A DNA stretch of 64,000 bases, taken from assembly GCA_028751875.1 (NCBI GenBank), contig CM054138.1, positions 40,925,326 to 40,989,325 of the forward strand, in the 5' to 3' direction. Shown here in pieces: positions 1 through 10,689 of the stretch; position 1 is the stretch's first letter; each line of letters starts with the position of its first letter. Under the pieces are notes generated by a model. The model was given only the letters and a program-made list of their open reading frames with translations. It searched no databases and was not told the DNA's origin. This DNA is from Rapana venosa (taxonomy: Eukaryota > Mollusca > Gastropoda > Neogastropoda > Muricidae). A program made the position numbers and the translations under genes.

Positions 1-480
1 GTTTTGTTGAAAAATATATTCCTAAATATTTATACACGTTTACCACTGGCATAAGTTGTCCATTATAAGTCCAACTTTCTCTGCTTCCCAAATAACCTCC
101 TTTTCTAAATACCATTATATTGCTTTTTGACATGTTTTCTTTTAACTGTAGAGCTGCAGGAGCATGACATAAGCTATTCAATTGAATTTGCAAGCCAATA
201 ATAGTTTCAGACATCAATACATCATCAGCCAGAAGAAGAATGAATAATTCCATCATATCACCAATAAACTGTGCTCCATGCTTTCCATTATTAACAACTT
301 TGCAGTTAATTCGTTAATAAAAAGAGAAAACAAAAAAGGACAACAAACATCACCTTGCTTTACACCTAAAGTACGTTGAATACATTCAGTTAACTTACTT
401 CCACATCTAATTCTAGCTTTGACAGAACTATACATGCTCATAATGCACCTCAATAATTTTCCTTGAATACCATTTTTTAA
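1..480 (-). mobile_element. Non-LTR retrotransposon RT fragment (copy A)
   Basis: On the minus strand, 453-253 reads as reverse transcriptase with the motif GVKQGDVCCPFLFSLFINEL, the classic block before the catalytic aspartates. Past a frameshift the same strand gives LADDVLMS, the equivalent of the FADD/YADD box, and near position 1 KYLGIYFS, the usual post-catalytic block. The element is cut by the window edge. At about 480 it abuts a plus-strand RTE endonuclease fragment. The same junction occurs in copy B near 39,025. Clade is uncertain. It is a dead fragment, not a host gene. Confidence 0.85.
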
Positions 481-483
481 GAC

Positions 484-1060
484 CTGAACACCACCAAAAC
501 TAAGATCAGACTAGGACATTGGAACGTGAGGACGATGTATGAGACGGGCAAGCTGGCACAGGTAACATCAGAGATAAGATTCAACCTCCATGTCCTAGGA
601 GTGAGCGAGAGTAGATGGACTGGATCTGGGAGAATGAGAACCACCACCGGAGAAACTGTCCTCTACTCTGGGAGAGATGACGACCAGCACCACGAGGGAG
701 TTGCCATCATCCTCAAGAAAGGCGTTGAGCGATGCCTTATGGAGTGGAAGCCCATCAACAGCAGACTAATGAGTGCGAGACTGAAGGGAAGGCACATCAA
801 CATCACCATCATCCAGTGCTATGCACCAACCAACAACAGCAACGATGAGAGCAAAGACGACTTCTACCACCAGCTGCAGACAGAGACAGAGAAGGCCCCA
901 CGCCATGACCTCATCGTCATCATGGGGAACCTCAACGCCAAGGTCGGAAGCGACAACACCGACTATGAGAGAGTCATGGGAAAACACGGAGTGGGGAACA
1001 GAAATGACAACGGGGAGAGACTTGTGGAGTTGTGCGCCATGAACAACTTAGTGTTTGTTT
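484..1060 (+). mobile_element. RTE-type LINE endonuclease fragment (copy A)
   Basis: An open frame of about 190 codons encodes an apurinic-type (EEP fold) endonuclease of an RTE LINE. It starts with RLGHWNVRTMYETGKLAQV, followed by LGVSESRWTGSG, a GVAI block, the IQCYAPTNNS block and, in place of the usual GD.NAKVG, MGNLNAKVG (Asp replaced by Asn). It stops after the NGERLVELCAMNNL block, where sequence from another repeat begins; the rest of the endonuclease and the RT are absent. The nuclease would nick target DNA for target-primed reverse transcription. The altered Asp and the truncation make it inactive. Confidence 0.88.
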
Positions 1061-1189
1061 ATGTCTCTGGTTTTTAGGGGTCTGACCACAGGTCTGTCAA
1101 GGACACTAGCTTCACAGTCTGTCACTACACCTCTGTCAAACCCAGGAACAGGTTTGCCAAACTCTCGCTCGGCGATCGACTCTGGCATC

Positions 1190-1560
1190 TCTATTTTCTT
1201 TTTCGTTCTTCGGCTAGAGCTCCGAGGTTCACCAATGGTGAGATTGTGTGTATGCCACCGTTTTTTGCCCACCATGAAGGTAGCTGCATTCCGACTTTGG
1301 GTACGTTCGTGTTTCCATAGCCCATGGAACAAATGCTGACAATAATTATGGGATCTTTGACGTGCATATTTGATTTTCTGGATATGTTTATACGCGAAGG
1401 AAATTAAGGCACTGGCAGGTCTGCACTTGAAGTTGACCTGGAATTTACTAAAAATCCCCACCCTTAATTTACCAGACGCTGCCGAGATTCAAACCCAGGA
1501 CTTCATGGACCCATGGGACTGAAGTGGAACACTATTAACCACTCGGCAATGGCGTCTGTC
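1190..1560 (-). mobile_element. tRNA-derived SINE, Ser/Leu-like head (copy A)
   Basis: Read on the minus strand, 1,555-1,476 carries a tRNA-like head. Its A box is GCCGAGTGGTTAA and its B box GGGTTTGAATC, the pattern of Ser/Leu tRNAs with a long variable region. The body toward lower coordinates contains a block around a TATGGAAACACGAACGTACC motif. Related pieces of this body recur at about 34,765-34,845 and 36,778-36,890. Position assigned by homology with copy B (39,640-40,035). Confidence 0.7.
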
Positions 1561-1654
1561 CTTCTCTAATGATAACACTGTGTCAGAGTCCTTGAGCACA
1601 TGGAGGCTGCATCAGCCTGCCTGTGAGACCAGATGATGAAGAGACCTTAAATCA

Positions 1655-1658
1655 ATGA

Positions 1659-1692
<34 letters not shown>

Positions 1693-1745
1693 GCGCGCAC
1701 ACACACACACACGCGCGCGCGCGCGCGAACGTGTGCGAACGCACG
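1655..1745. repeat. (CA)n and (CG)n microsatellite
   Basis: Alternating CA tract interrupted by blocks of alternating GC, ending in GCGCGAACG. Purine/pyrimidine alternation of this kind can adopt Z-DNA. Copy B has a shorter, degraded version at about 40,120-40,185. Confidence 0.9.
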
Positions 1746-1860
1746 TAGAACATAACACAAGATGGCGGAAATGGTGCACATCTAAACTGAGAGCCAGCCG
1801 AGTTACCAAATCTACACATCAAAAACCCTGGGAAGCCTCTAACATCCCCGGGCTTCTAAA

Positions 1861-3207
1861 AAAAAGGCACAGCGAGAGCCAAGCGATGAGAGGACCCCTT
1901 TGAAAAAAGGGTTTTTGGGGGAAGAAAACAAAAAACTCTGGACAAAACTCCCAATGAGAAAGCCCTTTGGTAAAGCACCATTTTACACCGTTGTGTTGTC
2001 AATGTTTTTTAAAATCTATCATAGCAAATATTGTGCCCGCGTTTCGTGTTGAAAACTTTATTAGCCGCAAAATTATTTGATTCAGAAATTGTCGATTGAA
2101 AACAGACTGAACAACTCTGCTCCAATCATGAAAGGAAAAAATCAAAAGGGATACCACAAAAACTCGTGTCCTACTATGAGGGCCGCTAGATCTACTTCCA
2201 GTGCATGAGAACAAATCCAATGCCCAAAAAAGGCCCAAATTGCAAAAGAATTGCCCAATGAGAAAAATTTGCCAACTGATAGAATAGAACACGAAAACCC
2301 CAAGACAAGACTAGAAAAATCGGTGACGTAATTTCACTCTACAGGCAGTTTTTTGCTTTTGGAAAAAAAAAAGAAAAAAGAGCCTTAATTTTGGTGAACG
2401 CAGACTCCTTGTTAACAGTCTGCCCAACCTTTATTTTTTTCCTATGGCTTTGATGCTGTGTCACACAAATTTTCACAGTGGAAGACATCGGCCCAATTTG
2501 AAGAGCCCAAAGTTCAGGTGAAAAACCCTGGAGGTTAGTGTTCCACTTGGAATGAAATCAAAAAGAAAACCCCCAAAGCAGTAGCCAACAATTTACGAAG
2601 TCAAGAAGTAGCGGGGATCCCGGGCTGAAGTTATAGTCAGTAAGTCGCACCATTAAAAAGCAACAACTCAACAGAGAAAAGTCTTAAGGGGCCTGGTGAT
2701 TTCGACCTTTTTTGATAAAAAAAAAAATGTTTCTCTGATCCCATGAAAATTTTGGATACAGGCTTCAGAACATCAAAGGGCCTAAACCCCAAACTTAAAA
2801 AGGGGCACTTTCCCTGCAACTTGGGGGGCAGTCAGGGGACTTTTTGGGAAAAAGCCTAAGAAAAACAGCAAAAGGATTCAGGCCCGTACAAAAGGGTCCC
2901 CCCAAACTCTTCATGAACTCGTCCCTATGTAAGAGATCTGCCCTTGGCGAACATGTTTTCCTTTTGGAGATGTTCTACTAAAAAAATAGACTATTGTTTG
3001 CCTGCTGTAGTTGGCCAGCTAACGAGAACTTTTTCTGTCATTGACAACTCCAAAGCTAAACTTGATTTTTGGGAAAAAAAGTATTTTTGATTTGTTATAA
3101 AGTTCCTCCCATAAGTTTATCATCCTTTTTATTTACTTTGTTTAAAACCTTAGTTATTGTTTGTTTACTTGTTTGTTTTTTTGTTAATAGTCTTTACAAT
3201 TTGATTG
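1861..3207. other. Unassigned repeat-flanked DNA (copy A)
   Basis: No recognisable gene. Many short homopolymer runs suggest poor consensus. The interval is colinear with copy B about 40,300-41,690. There the minus strand keeps a 95-codon open frame (41,123-40,836) whose equivalent here is broken. I do not recognise that peptide, so it could be chance or the remnant of an unknown element. Confidence 0.4.
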
Positions 3208-6085
3208 TCAGGTCAGAGACTCCCTCTGCTACTGGTAACCATGTAACCCAGTCACCTGCCACATGGGGGGAGTAAACCCAACCAAAAAATCCGACCTGGA
3301 GGGGGGGGCCCGCGGGTTTGTTTTCCCCAAGATACACCAATCAAAACAGCCGAATCCCCTTCCGGGACGGTCTCCCCCCGGGGTTACCAAGGACCGCGCC
3401 TTCGTTGTCACAGGACGATGTCGAAAGTTGCTAGATGAAAAAAGAGAAAAATTCGGCCGAAACAACACCATTTTGGCACGGGGAATTTACGGACAAAAGA
3501 GCTGCGGGAAAGTGGAAGAACTGACAATGAGATGCGAGATTCAAGGGACACCCTTGGGCTCTGCAAGTGGTGGAAAAAACTGGGAAACAACGACCCGGAA
3601 GACCCACAAATTTACTACAGGGAAAACGGGATAAACGAACACGGCGTGGGGTTTTCGTTCAAAAAAGACACCGAAAAACCGTCGAGCTGTCCCTGTGTCC
3701 AGCAGATTTTTACCATCCGCCGGAGAAACCCCCCTTTTAACATAACTTTTAGTACGGCTACCCCCCCCAAATCAGATACCAGATGAAGCCGTGGAATTTT
3801 TGCCAGTACAGGGTTCTGAATCAAACACCAAAAAAAAATCTCTTTTTTTGTGCAGGGCGAGGGAACGCCAAGGTGGGGAAAAGTGCAGGAAAACTGGGGG
3901 GGCGTTGGGGGGCCCACATTGAAATGCCCAAATGAAAGAGGCTTGGACCCCGGGAGTTTGCCAGTAAAACCACCTCCAGTAGTAAATACATTTTGGGCCC
4001 CCCAAAGAAATCCAGAAAATGGAAATGCAACCCCAATGGAAAAACACCAAAACCCAAATAGTTAATAAAGGTGAAAGAGGGTTTTCATCTACTTTAAAAC
4101 TTTTGCAAAACAGAAGTTTTCCGGGAGCAGACTAGGGAGGATCATGATCTTGTGATGATGACTTTCCGATACGTCAAAAGAAAATCCAAAGCGGAAACAA
4201 CATCAGGATCAAATTTGCCTCGAGAAGCTGAAGGAACCCAGAGGTATTGAAATTTTTCAAACAAGGATAGGTGGGGAAAAATTTTGGGACTCACTGTGAT
4301 AGACCGACTAATAACCCGACGAAAATTTTTAATCAGGGGGACTGAAACAGCAATGGCTTTTGGCAAACGCCGACCCGTAAAACCATGGGGAACCTAAAAT
4401 CCTACAACTATGCGCAAGCGTAAGAGCTGAAAAAAAGAAAAAAAGAAAAAAAGAAAGAGCAGAAAAATATAGGGCGTCAAAAAAGAAACAGGAAGTCTGC
4501 GGGGCAAAAGAGATTGGGTCGGTGAAAAGTGCAAGCTTGAAGAACATCAAGAAAAACAATACAAAAAGGAATCAGCTGGTGAAAGACCCGACAGCACGAA
4601 ACAGAGGAAAAGGTTTAACAATCCAAAAAAAAATGGGAAGGTCTCCTGACGCCGGTATTCTGAACGTGGAAGAAACGCCCGCCCCGTATAAATATAGAAC
4701 CGCAGGGATCGTAGTCCCCAATGTACCCCAAAACAAAGACACAGACAGTCCCCTATCCTCCCAAAGAAGTGGAAACAGCAGTCGATCGTGAAAAAGGGGA
4801 ATCAGCAGGGGTGACAAAATTCCCGCTGGTTTTTGGCCAAGCTGGAGGGGAAGCCATGATCAGCGCCCTATAAAATCTGCAAAAGACTGGAGACAGGAAA
4901 AAAGGGCCCAAAACTGGGGCAGTCATCTCTCACCCTCCCAAGAAAAAGGGAAACTACAAAAAAGCCTAATTTCCGCACAATCAGCCTCATAGTCACCCAA
5001 CAAGGTCATGGCAAAAATATTTTAATAACTGAAGCCACAAGCAAGACCACATTGCTGAGGAAAAAGCAGGGTTTTTGAAGGGGGGCACACAAAGAACAGA
5101 TACAAACCCCCAAAAATATTAGCTACCTCCACAACGCCCCCTTTTATGTTTTTTGAACATTACATCACAGCTTTTTAAAACCCGATTTTACGAAAAAATG
5201 ACAGGGGCATCCGCTTTTGGGGGGCCCCCTGAAAAGTAACAACAACAAATTGGGGAAAGTTTCTAAAAAAGTTTGGGGAAAGGGCCCCGGGCGTTACTTA
5301 CCCCCCCAACCCTTTTTTAAGAATGGTGACACAAATAGAAGGCGGCTTGGGGGAAAAACTTTTAAAAACCCCCCTTGAGAGAATTTTTGGAAAAGCAGGA
5401 CAAAAAGGTTCCCGTCAGCATTGGTAAGGCCTCCAAAACTCGGCGGAAAAAGTGCAGGAAGAAAAAAGAGCTTCCACCAACGAACATGAATAGGGTTAAA
5501 ACCCAAAGCTGGAAAAAAGTTCAAGAAGAAAAAGGGGCCCCCTTACCACCAACCGCCCAAAAGGAAAAGGGGGGGGAATGCCGAAATAAAATTTTTAAAC
5601 TAATACCCTGGGAGCAAGTATCCACATCCAAGCAGATAATTTCGCTCCCGCAAATACAGCTTGTCAACCCATCAAATTTTGGAAAAGACAAGGGGGAAAA
5701 TCCCTTTCGTGATTTGGCTCCCTTGCCCCTAACCCAAATAAACGAAACCGTAACCCTGGACCCTATGAGAATTTGAGGGAAAAAGGGAAAAAAGGATGGG
5801 ATAAGTCCTTCAAAACTTTGGCATTCCAAAAAAGAAACAAAAAAGAAAGCGGGGGGGAAAAGGAATCAGGCCAAACCCCAAAAAACCCTAGAAAACAAAC
5901 GAGGAAAGGGGGAACTTGTGGTTTTGGGGTGCCCCAGGTCCAAAGGAATTTAAAAGGACATTTTTTTAAAATTCCAAGAGAAAAAGAAGAAAGGCAGCCA
6001 AGGAAGCTGGGGGGTCCATCAATTAAAAACCCCCCTAAACTTCCACAAAACCCTTTTTTAAAACAAGGGCCCAAAAAAAATTAAA
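3208..6085 (+). mobile_element. RTE LINE insertion present only in copy A
   Basis: Badly frameshifted RTE retrotransposon, plus strand. Recognisable blocks: a 5' leader with CTCTGCTACTGGTAACC; an endonuclease start near 3,480 with SCGKVEELT; GINEHGVGFSFKKDTEKP at about 3,630; NAKVG and ENWGGVGGP at 3,870-3,920; NERGL at 3,940; and RT remnants around 5,000-5,080 (SHP.KVMAK, AEEQAGF-like). Copy B lacks it: B 41,660-41,840 instead runs straight into the start of the next LINE. About 150 bp of that LINE's 5' end (B 41,690-41,838) is missing in A, so the insertion came with a deletion. The 5' leader matches the RTE inserted elsewhere in copy B (47,698). No functional frame survives. Confidence 0.78.
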
Positions 6086-7606
6086 AATGTTGTTATTTTT
6101 ATCCCCCAAAGGCCGTTGAAAAAAATAAAAGGCAGTTTTTAAAAATAGAGTTTGTTACATTTTTTACCCTTCCCTAAAAAACAAAATTTGGCAGCCAGTA
6201 AAATTTTAAAACAAATAATTTTTTTTGAATTTCCCAAATCCCCAAAAATAATGGTTCGCTCCTTTCACATCTTTGAAAAAAGGTTAGTTGCTGTGATTTT
6301 AATGCCCACCCCCCTTTTCTGGGAAAGGGAAAACCCCTTGCTATCACCAGCAAAGTTTGTAGAAAACTTTGTTACTCTTCTATACTCTTAGTGACGGAAG
6401 CATCACAAGGGTACCTATATTTCCAACCCCCCATTCTTGCCCCTTATTGAAGTGGAAACACAAAATGTACCTTAGGAATGACCACACACCAATTAAAATT
6501 TACTCTTATGATACCCTGGAAAACAGATAAATTAAGGAATTTGTACCAAAATACAACTATAGCAATGTAATTGGGGATGTTTCAGTCTCTTTTACATTAC
6601 AAGAAAAAAGATGTTAGAAATGAGATATAATGTTTTTTGTGCAAAGTTTTTTGAAGGAATTAAAAGTGCTGATACCTCACCCCAAAGTTTCGTCTGTGAA
6701 ATGTAATAAACACAGGGGTAACATATGGGGAAAAAAACCTGTCAGAAAGCTGTAAGAAAAAAAATTCAAACTTCAATAAGATTTGAAAAATAAACCCTTA
6801 AAAAAAGCTGTTTTTTGAAGAGGGGTTAAAAAAAGCCACAGATAGGGTCTACACGGAAGATGAATTCGGTCTACTTTTATAAAAAGAAGCAAGTATCAAA
6901 AAAATTTACAAAATTAGGGAAAAAAAATTTTAATGACATGAAAAATAAAAATTGTTTACCCAGTACCTTTTTAAAAATAAAAATAATGATTTCCCAAAAA
7001 TTAAAAAAAGGGGTGAAGCTTTTTTGTATGTTTGCTATAAAAGATGAAAAGGTCTCTCTAAAACACAGATTTGTTAATAAGTAAGGGAAAATAAAAAAGA
7101 CATATAATGTTTCCCTTTTGTTTCACATTACATCAAGTCCAATTACCGAAAGAGGTCAAAGGTCATTCAATCTCTTATGTAAAAATACATCAAAAAGGAA
7201 TAAAGCTGTTTTTAATAAAAAAATTTACTATAACTGGATTTCATTTATACAAAAACTTTTCAAAAATTCTGGCAGGGGGTTACTCCCCCTTTTATTATGG
7301 AAGCGTCTGAAATTTTCCCCTATATTAAAACAAGGGAAAACCAAAAAAACAAAATAGCTATAGACCCATTTGTAACATCACATACGGGAAATGATAAAAA
7401 AATCTTTTTGAATAGACTGTAAATTACTGTGAAAGAATAAAGATTTTCCAGTTAATCGGGCGGGGTTCCGAAAAGGGAGGTAAAGTATTGACCATCTGGT
7501 TAAGCAAACTTCCAAATCAAACATCGTTTCGCGGAAAAAAAAATTCTTTCTACTTTTTTTTGATGTCCATAAAAACTTTTGACCAATTTTGGGATCACTT
7601 GCTATA

Positions 7607-7891
7607 GTAGTATATGTTCTTTTGAGCCCGAAGGCCATAGAGCCCGGATTTCCCGGTTTTTGTAGCGTTAAGCGAAAATGATGGTTTTTTTACCCCCCCT
7701 GGACAGGACCTAGTCTGCGCCCAAAATTCCCCCCAGACTTGGTACCCACTTGTACACCTGGGTGGGGTAGGAAAAAAAGGAGTAAAGGTCTTTCCCAGGA
7801 CACAACACCGAGCCGAGCGGGGGTCGAACCCGCGACCTCTGGATCACGAGTTGACCGCCTAAACCACTCGACCACGGTGCCTCCTGCACGA
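7607..7891 (-). mobile_element. tRNA-derived SINE in the LINE, 8-bp TSD
   Basis: Minus-strand SINE flanked by the direct repeat TTGCTATA (7,599-7,606 and 7,892-7,899). The head at 7,885-7,805 has a good A box (GTCGAGTGGTTTAGG) and B box (GGGTTCGACCC), close to a complete tRNA. The body contains an ACCCAGGTGTACAAGTGGGT motif also seen, in variant form, in the tRNA/5S SINE. It splits the RT between its A box and a downstream KLKSIGLS block. It is shared with copy B (43,430-43,705), so it predates the split of the copies. Confidence 0.88.
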
Positions 7892-9011
7892 TTGCTATAC
7901 AAACTTAAATCTATTGGCTTGTCTGTTCATATTTACTTTTATGTTAAAAATTTTCTTAGCGGCAGAAGTATCAGAGCAAAAATTGGAAATACAATTCCAA
8001 CCCAAGATTTCCTCAAAAATTTTTGGTATACCACAGGATTTTATTGCTCCTTTCTCTTTAACTTTTTTGGTTTTTACCCTTCTAGTTCGTTTTCGAATAA
8101 GTTGTCCTTGTTCGTATGCAGAGAAATTGTGTTATGGGGAAAAACAACTAGAAAAAGCAACACCAAAAAAAAATTTAAACTAATTTAAAAAGTATATCAC
8201 TTGAGCTTGACAAAATTATACTTTTGGTAGAAAATGGTTTTTAAAAAGTCTCCAAGAAAACTTATATTTTGCTCTTTTTTAATGATCGGATTCCCCTTCC
8301 TTTCCAAAAAGTTCAAACTCCCAAGACAGGTATTTGGTACAAATTTGTTGTTAATTTTTGGGGATATATCTACTTTTAAACTACATGGAGTAGCCATATT
8401 GAATTTTTTTTAAATAAAACCAGAAAGACTTAAATTATTTTTTTTAATGGTGAGTAAACAGCCTTTTGGGCCCAAAACGTTACCGTTCTTAAACATCTGT
8501 CCTTTTTGCTGGTTTTGTTCAAAAAGACATACGGCAAAAAAGTCTTTTTTAATGCCCCCAAAAAATTTTTTTGAAAAAATTAAGGTCTTGATTGCAAAGC
8601 CTTTCGCCTTGCTTTGGGGGTACCATCAATCTTGTCCTTAGGGAAAATACAAAAAAAGGGAGTTCTTTTTTGGATGAATATCGCGAATTGATGCTGGCAA
8701 AATACATTGTAAATATCAAAATACCCAAAACAAAATCGAACATGAAATCTATTTGAGATCGGATGAGCATTTTCCTAAAAGAGCCAAAAATATGTGTTCT
8801 CTTACAACAATTGGCACTTTCACAGCAGATCTTTTAAAAAAGTTAATCCCAGAGAAACGAAATTGTCCACACCTTATATCTCTCCTACTCCTCCATGGGC
8901 ACTTCAAAGAGCTTCTTTTGATATTGATCATTCTACCTGTAAAAAAGAAAAAGGGAGTAACATTCTCAGTATCCATGTGAAGGAGCACATAATAAATAAC
9001 TACCTTTCACA

Positions 9012-9307
9012 GGACGGGATAGCTCAGTGGTCGGAGCACTCGCTTTCCCCCAGCCAAGTTAAGCAGCGTCGAGCGTGGTTACCAGTTGGATGGGTGACCG
9101 TTTGCGCGCCTTGGCTTCAGTACAGTTCCCCCAGTTCACCCAGCTGTAAATGGGTACCTGCCCTCTTTAGGGTTAGGGAAGGTAAAGCAGCGAGGGAGAG
9201 GAGATGGGCGCCGCCCTCAATATGCTGGCCCTAGAGAAGTGAGGTCTCTGACGCCTCGCTCCCCTACGACCTTATAGGTTATGGGACTCCTTTACCTTTA
9301 CCTCCTT
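9012..9307 (+). mobile_element. tRNA/5S-rRNA composite SINE, only in copy A
   Basis: A 296-bp element bounded by an 11-bp direct repeat TACCTTTCACA (9,001-9,011 and 9,308-9,318). It starts with a tRNA A box, GGGATAGCTCAGTGGTCGGA. It then switches at about 9,055 to the 3' half of 5S rRNA (AAGTTAAGCAGCGTCGAGC, then GTTGGATGGGTGACCG), which carries the 5S internal promoter. A central CACCCAGCTGTAAATGGGTA motif follows, and the element ends in CTTTACCTTTACC repeats. Copy B has an empty site near 44,765. The B copy of the family at 45,308 differs at only a few positions, implying recent mobility. Confidence 0.9.
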
Positions 9308-10060
9308 TACCTTTCACATCTTAAAATCTATACCGATGGATCTCTTCTAAATAGCAGTGATGGAGGTGCAGCTTTCATCATTCCCTCCTTAAAGGTTGAA
9401 AAATTGTACCATATTGGAAAGAATCATTCTATTTTTACAGCAGAGTTAACTGCCATTCTGATGGCTTTACATTACTTAAATGACTTTCCTCGGGCTATTT
9501 TATAGGTATTGTTATGTGTTGATTCAAAATCTGTGTTACAATCTCTTAAAAACTCTTGGTCTAATATTAAACATGATCTTATAACTGAAATAAACCATAT
9601 TATACACTTTCTCATATTAAAAGGAACTAGTGTCACCTTTTGCTGGGTACCATCGCATTACAATATCTTTTATAATGAAAAGGTTGATAGAGCAGCTAAA
9701 AATGCGGCAGCACATTCAAACTCTGCTGCTGTCTTGATTACACCAATGTCAATTCATGAGAATTATAACTTGATAGAAAGTGCTTGCTGGAAAGCATGTT
9801 AGGAAAAAACAAGAAGATGCCGGGTTTTCCCATGGTACCACTTCAATTTTTTACCTAAATTTCTTTCTCTCTTCTGGTTTTGGATTAGATAAATCACGCC
9901 AAAGGCCAGTCATAAGTCTTATTAATAGACTGAAGTTAAATGCTTTCTATATAAAATTTTCTAGAAATGTGCATTGTGTGTGTGTGGTGGGGCAATCTCA
10001 ACCATTCATATTCTTTTCGAATGCCAAATGTTAATAAAGCAGCTGCCCACCATTCGTGAG

Positions 10061-10623
10061 AGATCTTTGCAAAAGGTTTGAATAACTCTGCATTGCTCTG
10101 TGAAATTGCTTTGCTGTTGAAAGAGAGCTGTGTTAGTAATTTGCTATAGCATAAATAAGTATGTCATTTATTGATTTGAAGCTAGGCATTCTAACCACCA
10201 TGGTATAATTTTCGAAATTGTTACCTTTTTTGCCAGTGTTCTTTTGGCGTGGAATACATGATATGTATCTTTTGATCTATTGTAGTTTAATTAGCTATAT
10301 TGATTCATAAGGTAAAGTCATTTCTTTCATTGTATTATAGTTACAATAGTTAGACAGTTCCTTAACCCTTTTCTTTCTGAATTGTTTGCCTTTCTGTGTC
10401 TAATATCACTTAATGTGAGTAGACGTTAAATTGAAGAACAACAACGCAGAACATCTTGTGCACACATTAAAATCTGTTATGCCTTTCGAAGAGTAGGGCA
10501 TTTGTGCCGTTGGGAACATGACAAAATTTACAAAAATGCACACACACAGAGACTGAATGTTAAAAAAGAAGAGAAAAAAGCTCATGTGTACTTAATCGTT
10601 ATTTTCGGTGTAAAGGACTTTAA

Positions 10624-10625
<2 letters not shown>
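10061..10625 (+). mobile_element. LINE 3' flank and SINE 3' module
   Basis: The first ~380 bp is AT-rich with nothing recognised. From about 10,445 comes a module found repeatedly in this window: AACATCTTGTGC, then a CTTTCGAAGAGTAGG core, a GACAAAATTTACAAAA block, and an end near the CA tract. Copy B 45,830-46,345 is almost identical. Other copies lie at 14,085, 16,235, 30,795, 36,660, 52,615 and 54,760. Confidence 0.6.

Positions 10626-10672
<47 letters not shown>
10626..10672. repeat. (CA)n microsatellite
   Basis: About 23 CA units directly upstream of the LINE endonuclease. Copy B has a shorter tract at 46,346-46,371. Confidence 0.95.
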
Positions 10673-10675
<3 letters not shown>

Positions 10676-10689
10676 GAGGATTTGAAACT

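Larger units (their letters stand above)
6086..10060 (+). mobile_element. I-group LINE (EN-RT-RNase H), decayed, copy A
   Basis: Large plus-strand non-LTR element in many frames. Domains in order: endonuclease remnant near 6,300 (DFNAH, reading as FNAHSPFWES in copy B); an SDH.PI-like end near 6,485; RT palm blocks at 7,350-7,590 (HTG..MIKK, then AGFRKG, then a DVHK.FDQ-like box A); a corrupted YADD box near 8,115; and RNase H at 9,320-9,800 with YTDGS, an AELTA acidic block, VDSKSV and a WVPSHYN.F block. A C-terminal Cys/His region follows (NVHCVC). Endonuclease plus RNase H points to the I/Nimb/Jockey side of the non-LTR tree. Two SINEs have inserted into it (7,607-7,891 and 9,012-9,307). 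It is inactive. Confidence 0.8.

Noticed and set aside
7800..7890. Possible functional tRNA gene on the minus strand
   Set aside because: A and B boxes are good, but it continues into a SINE body and is flanked by a target duplication inside a LINE.
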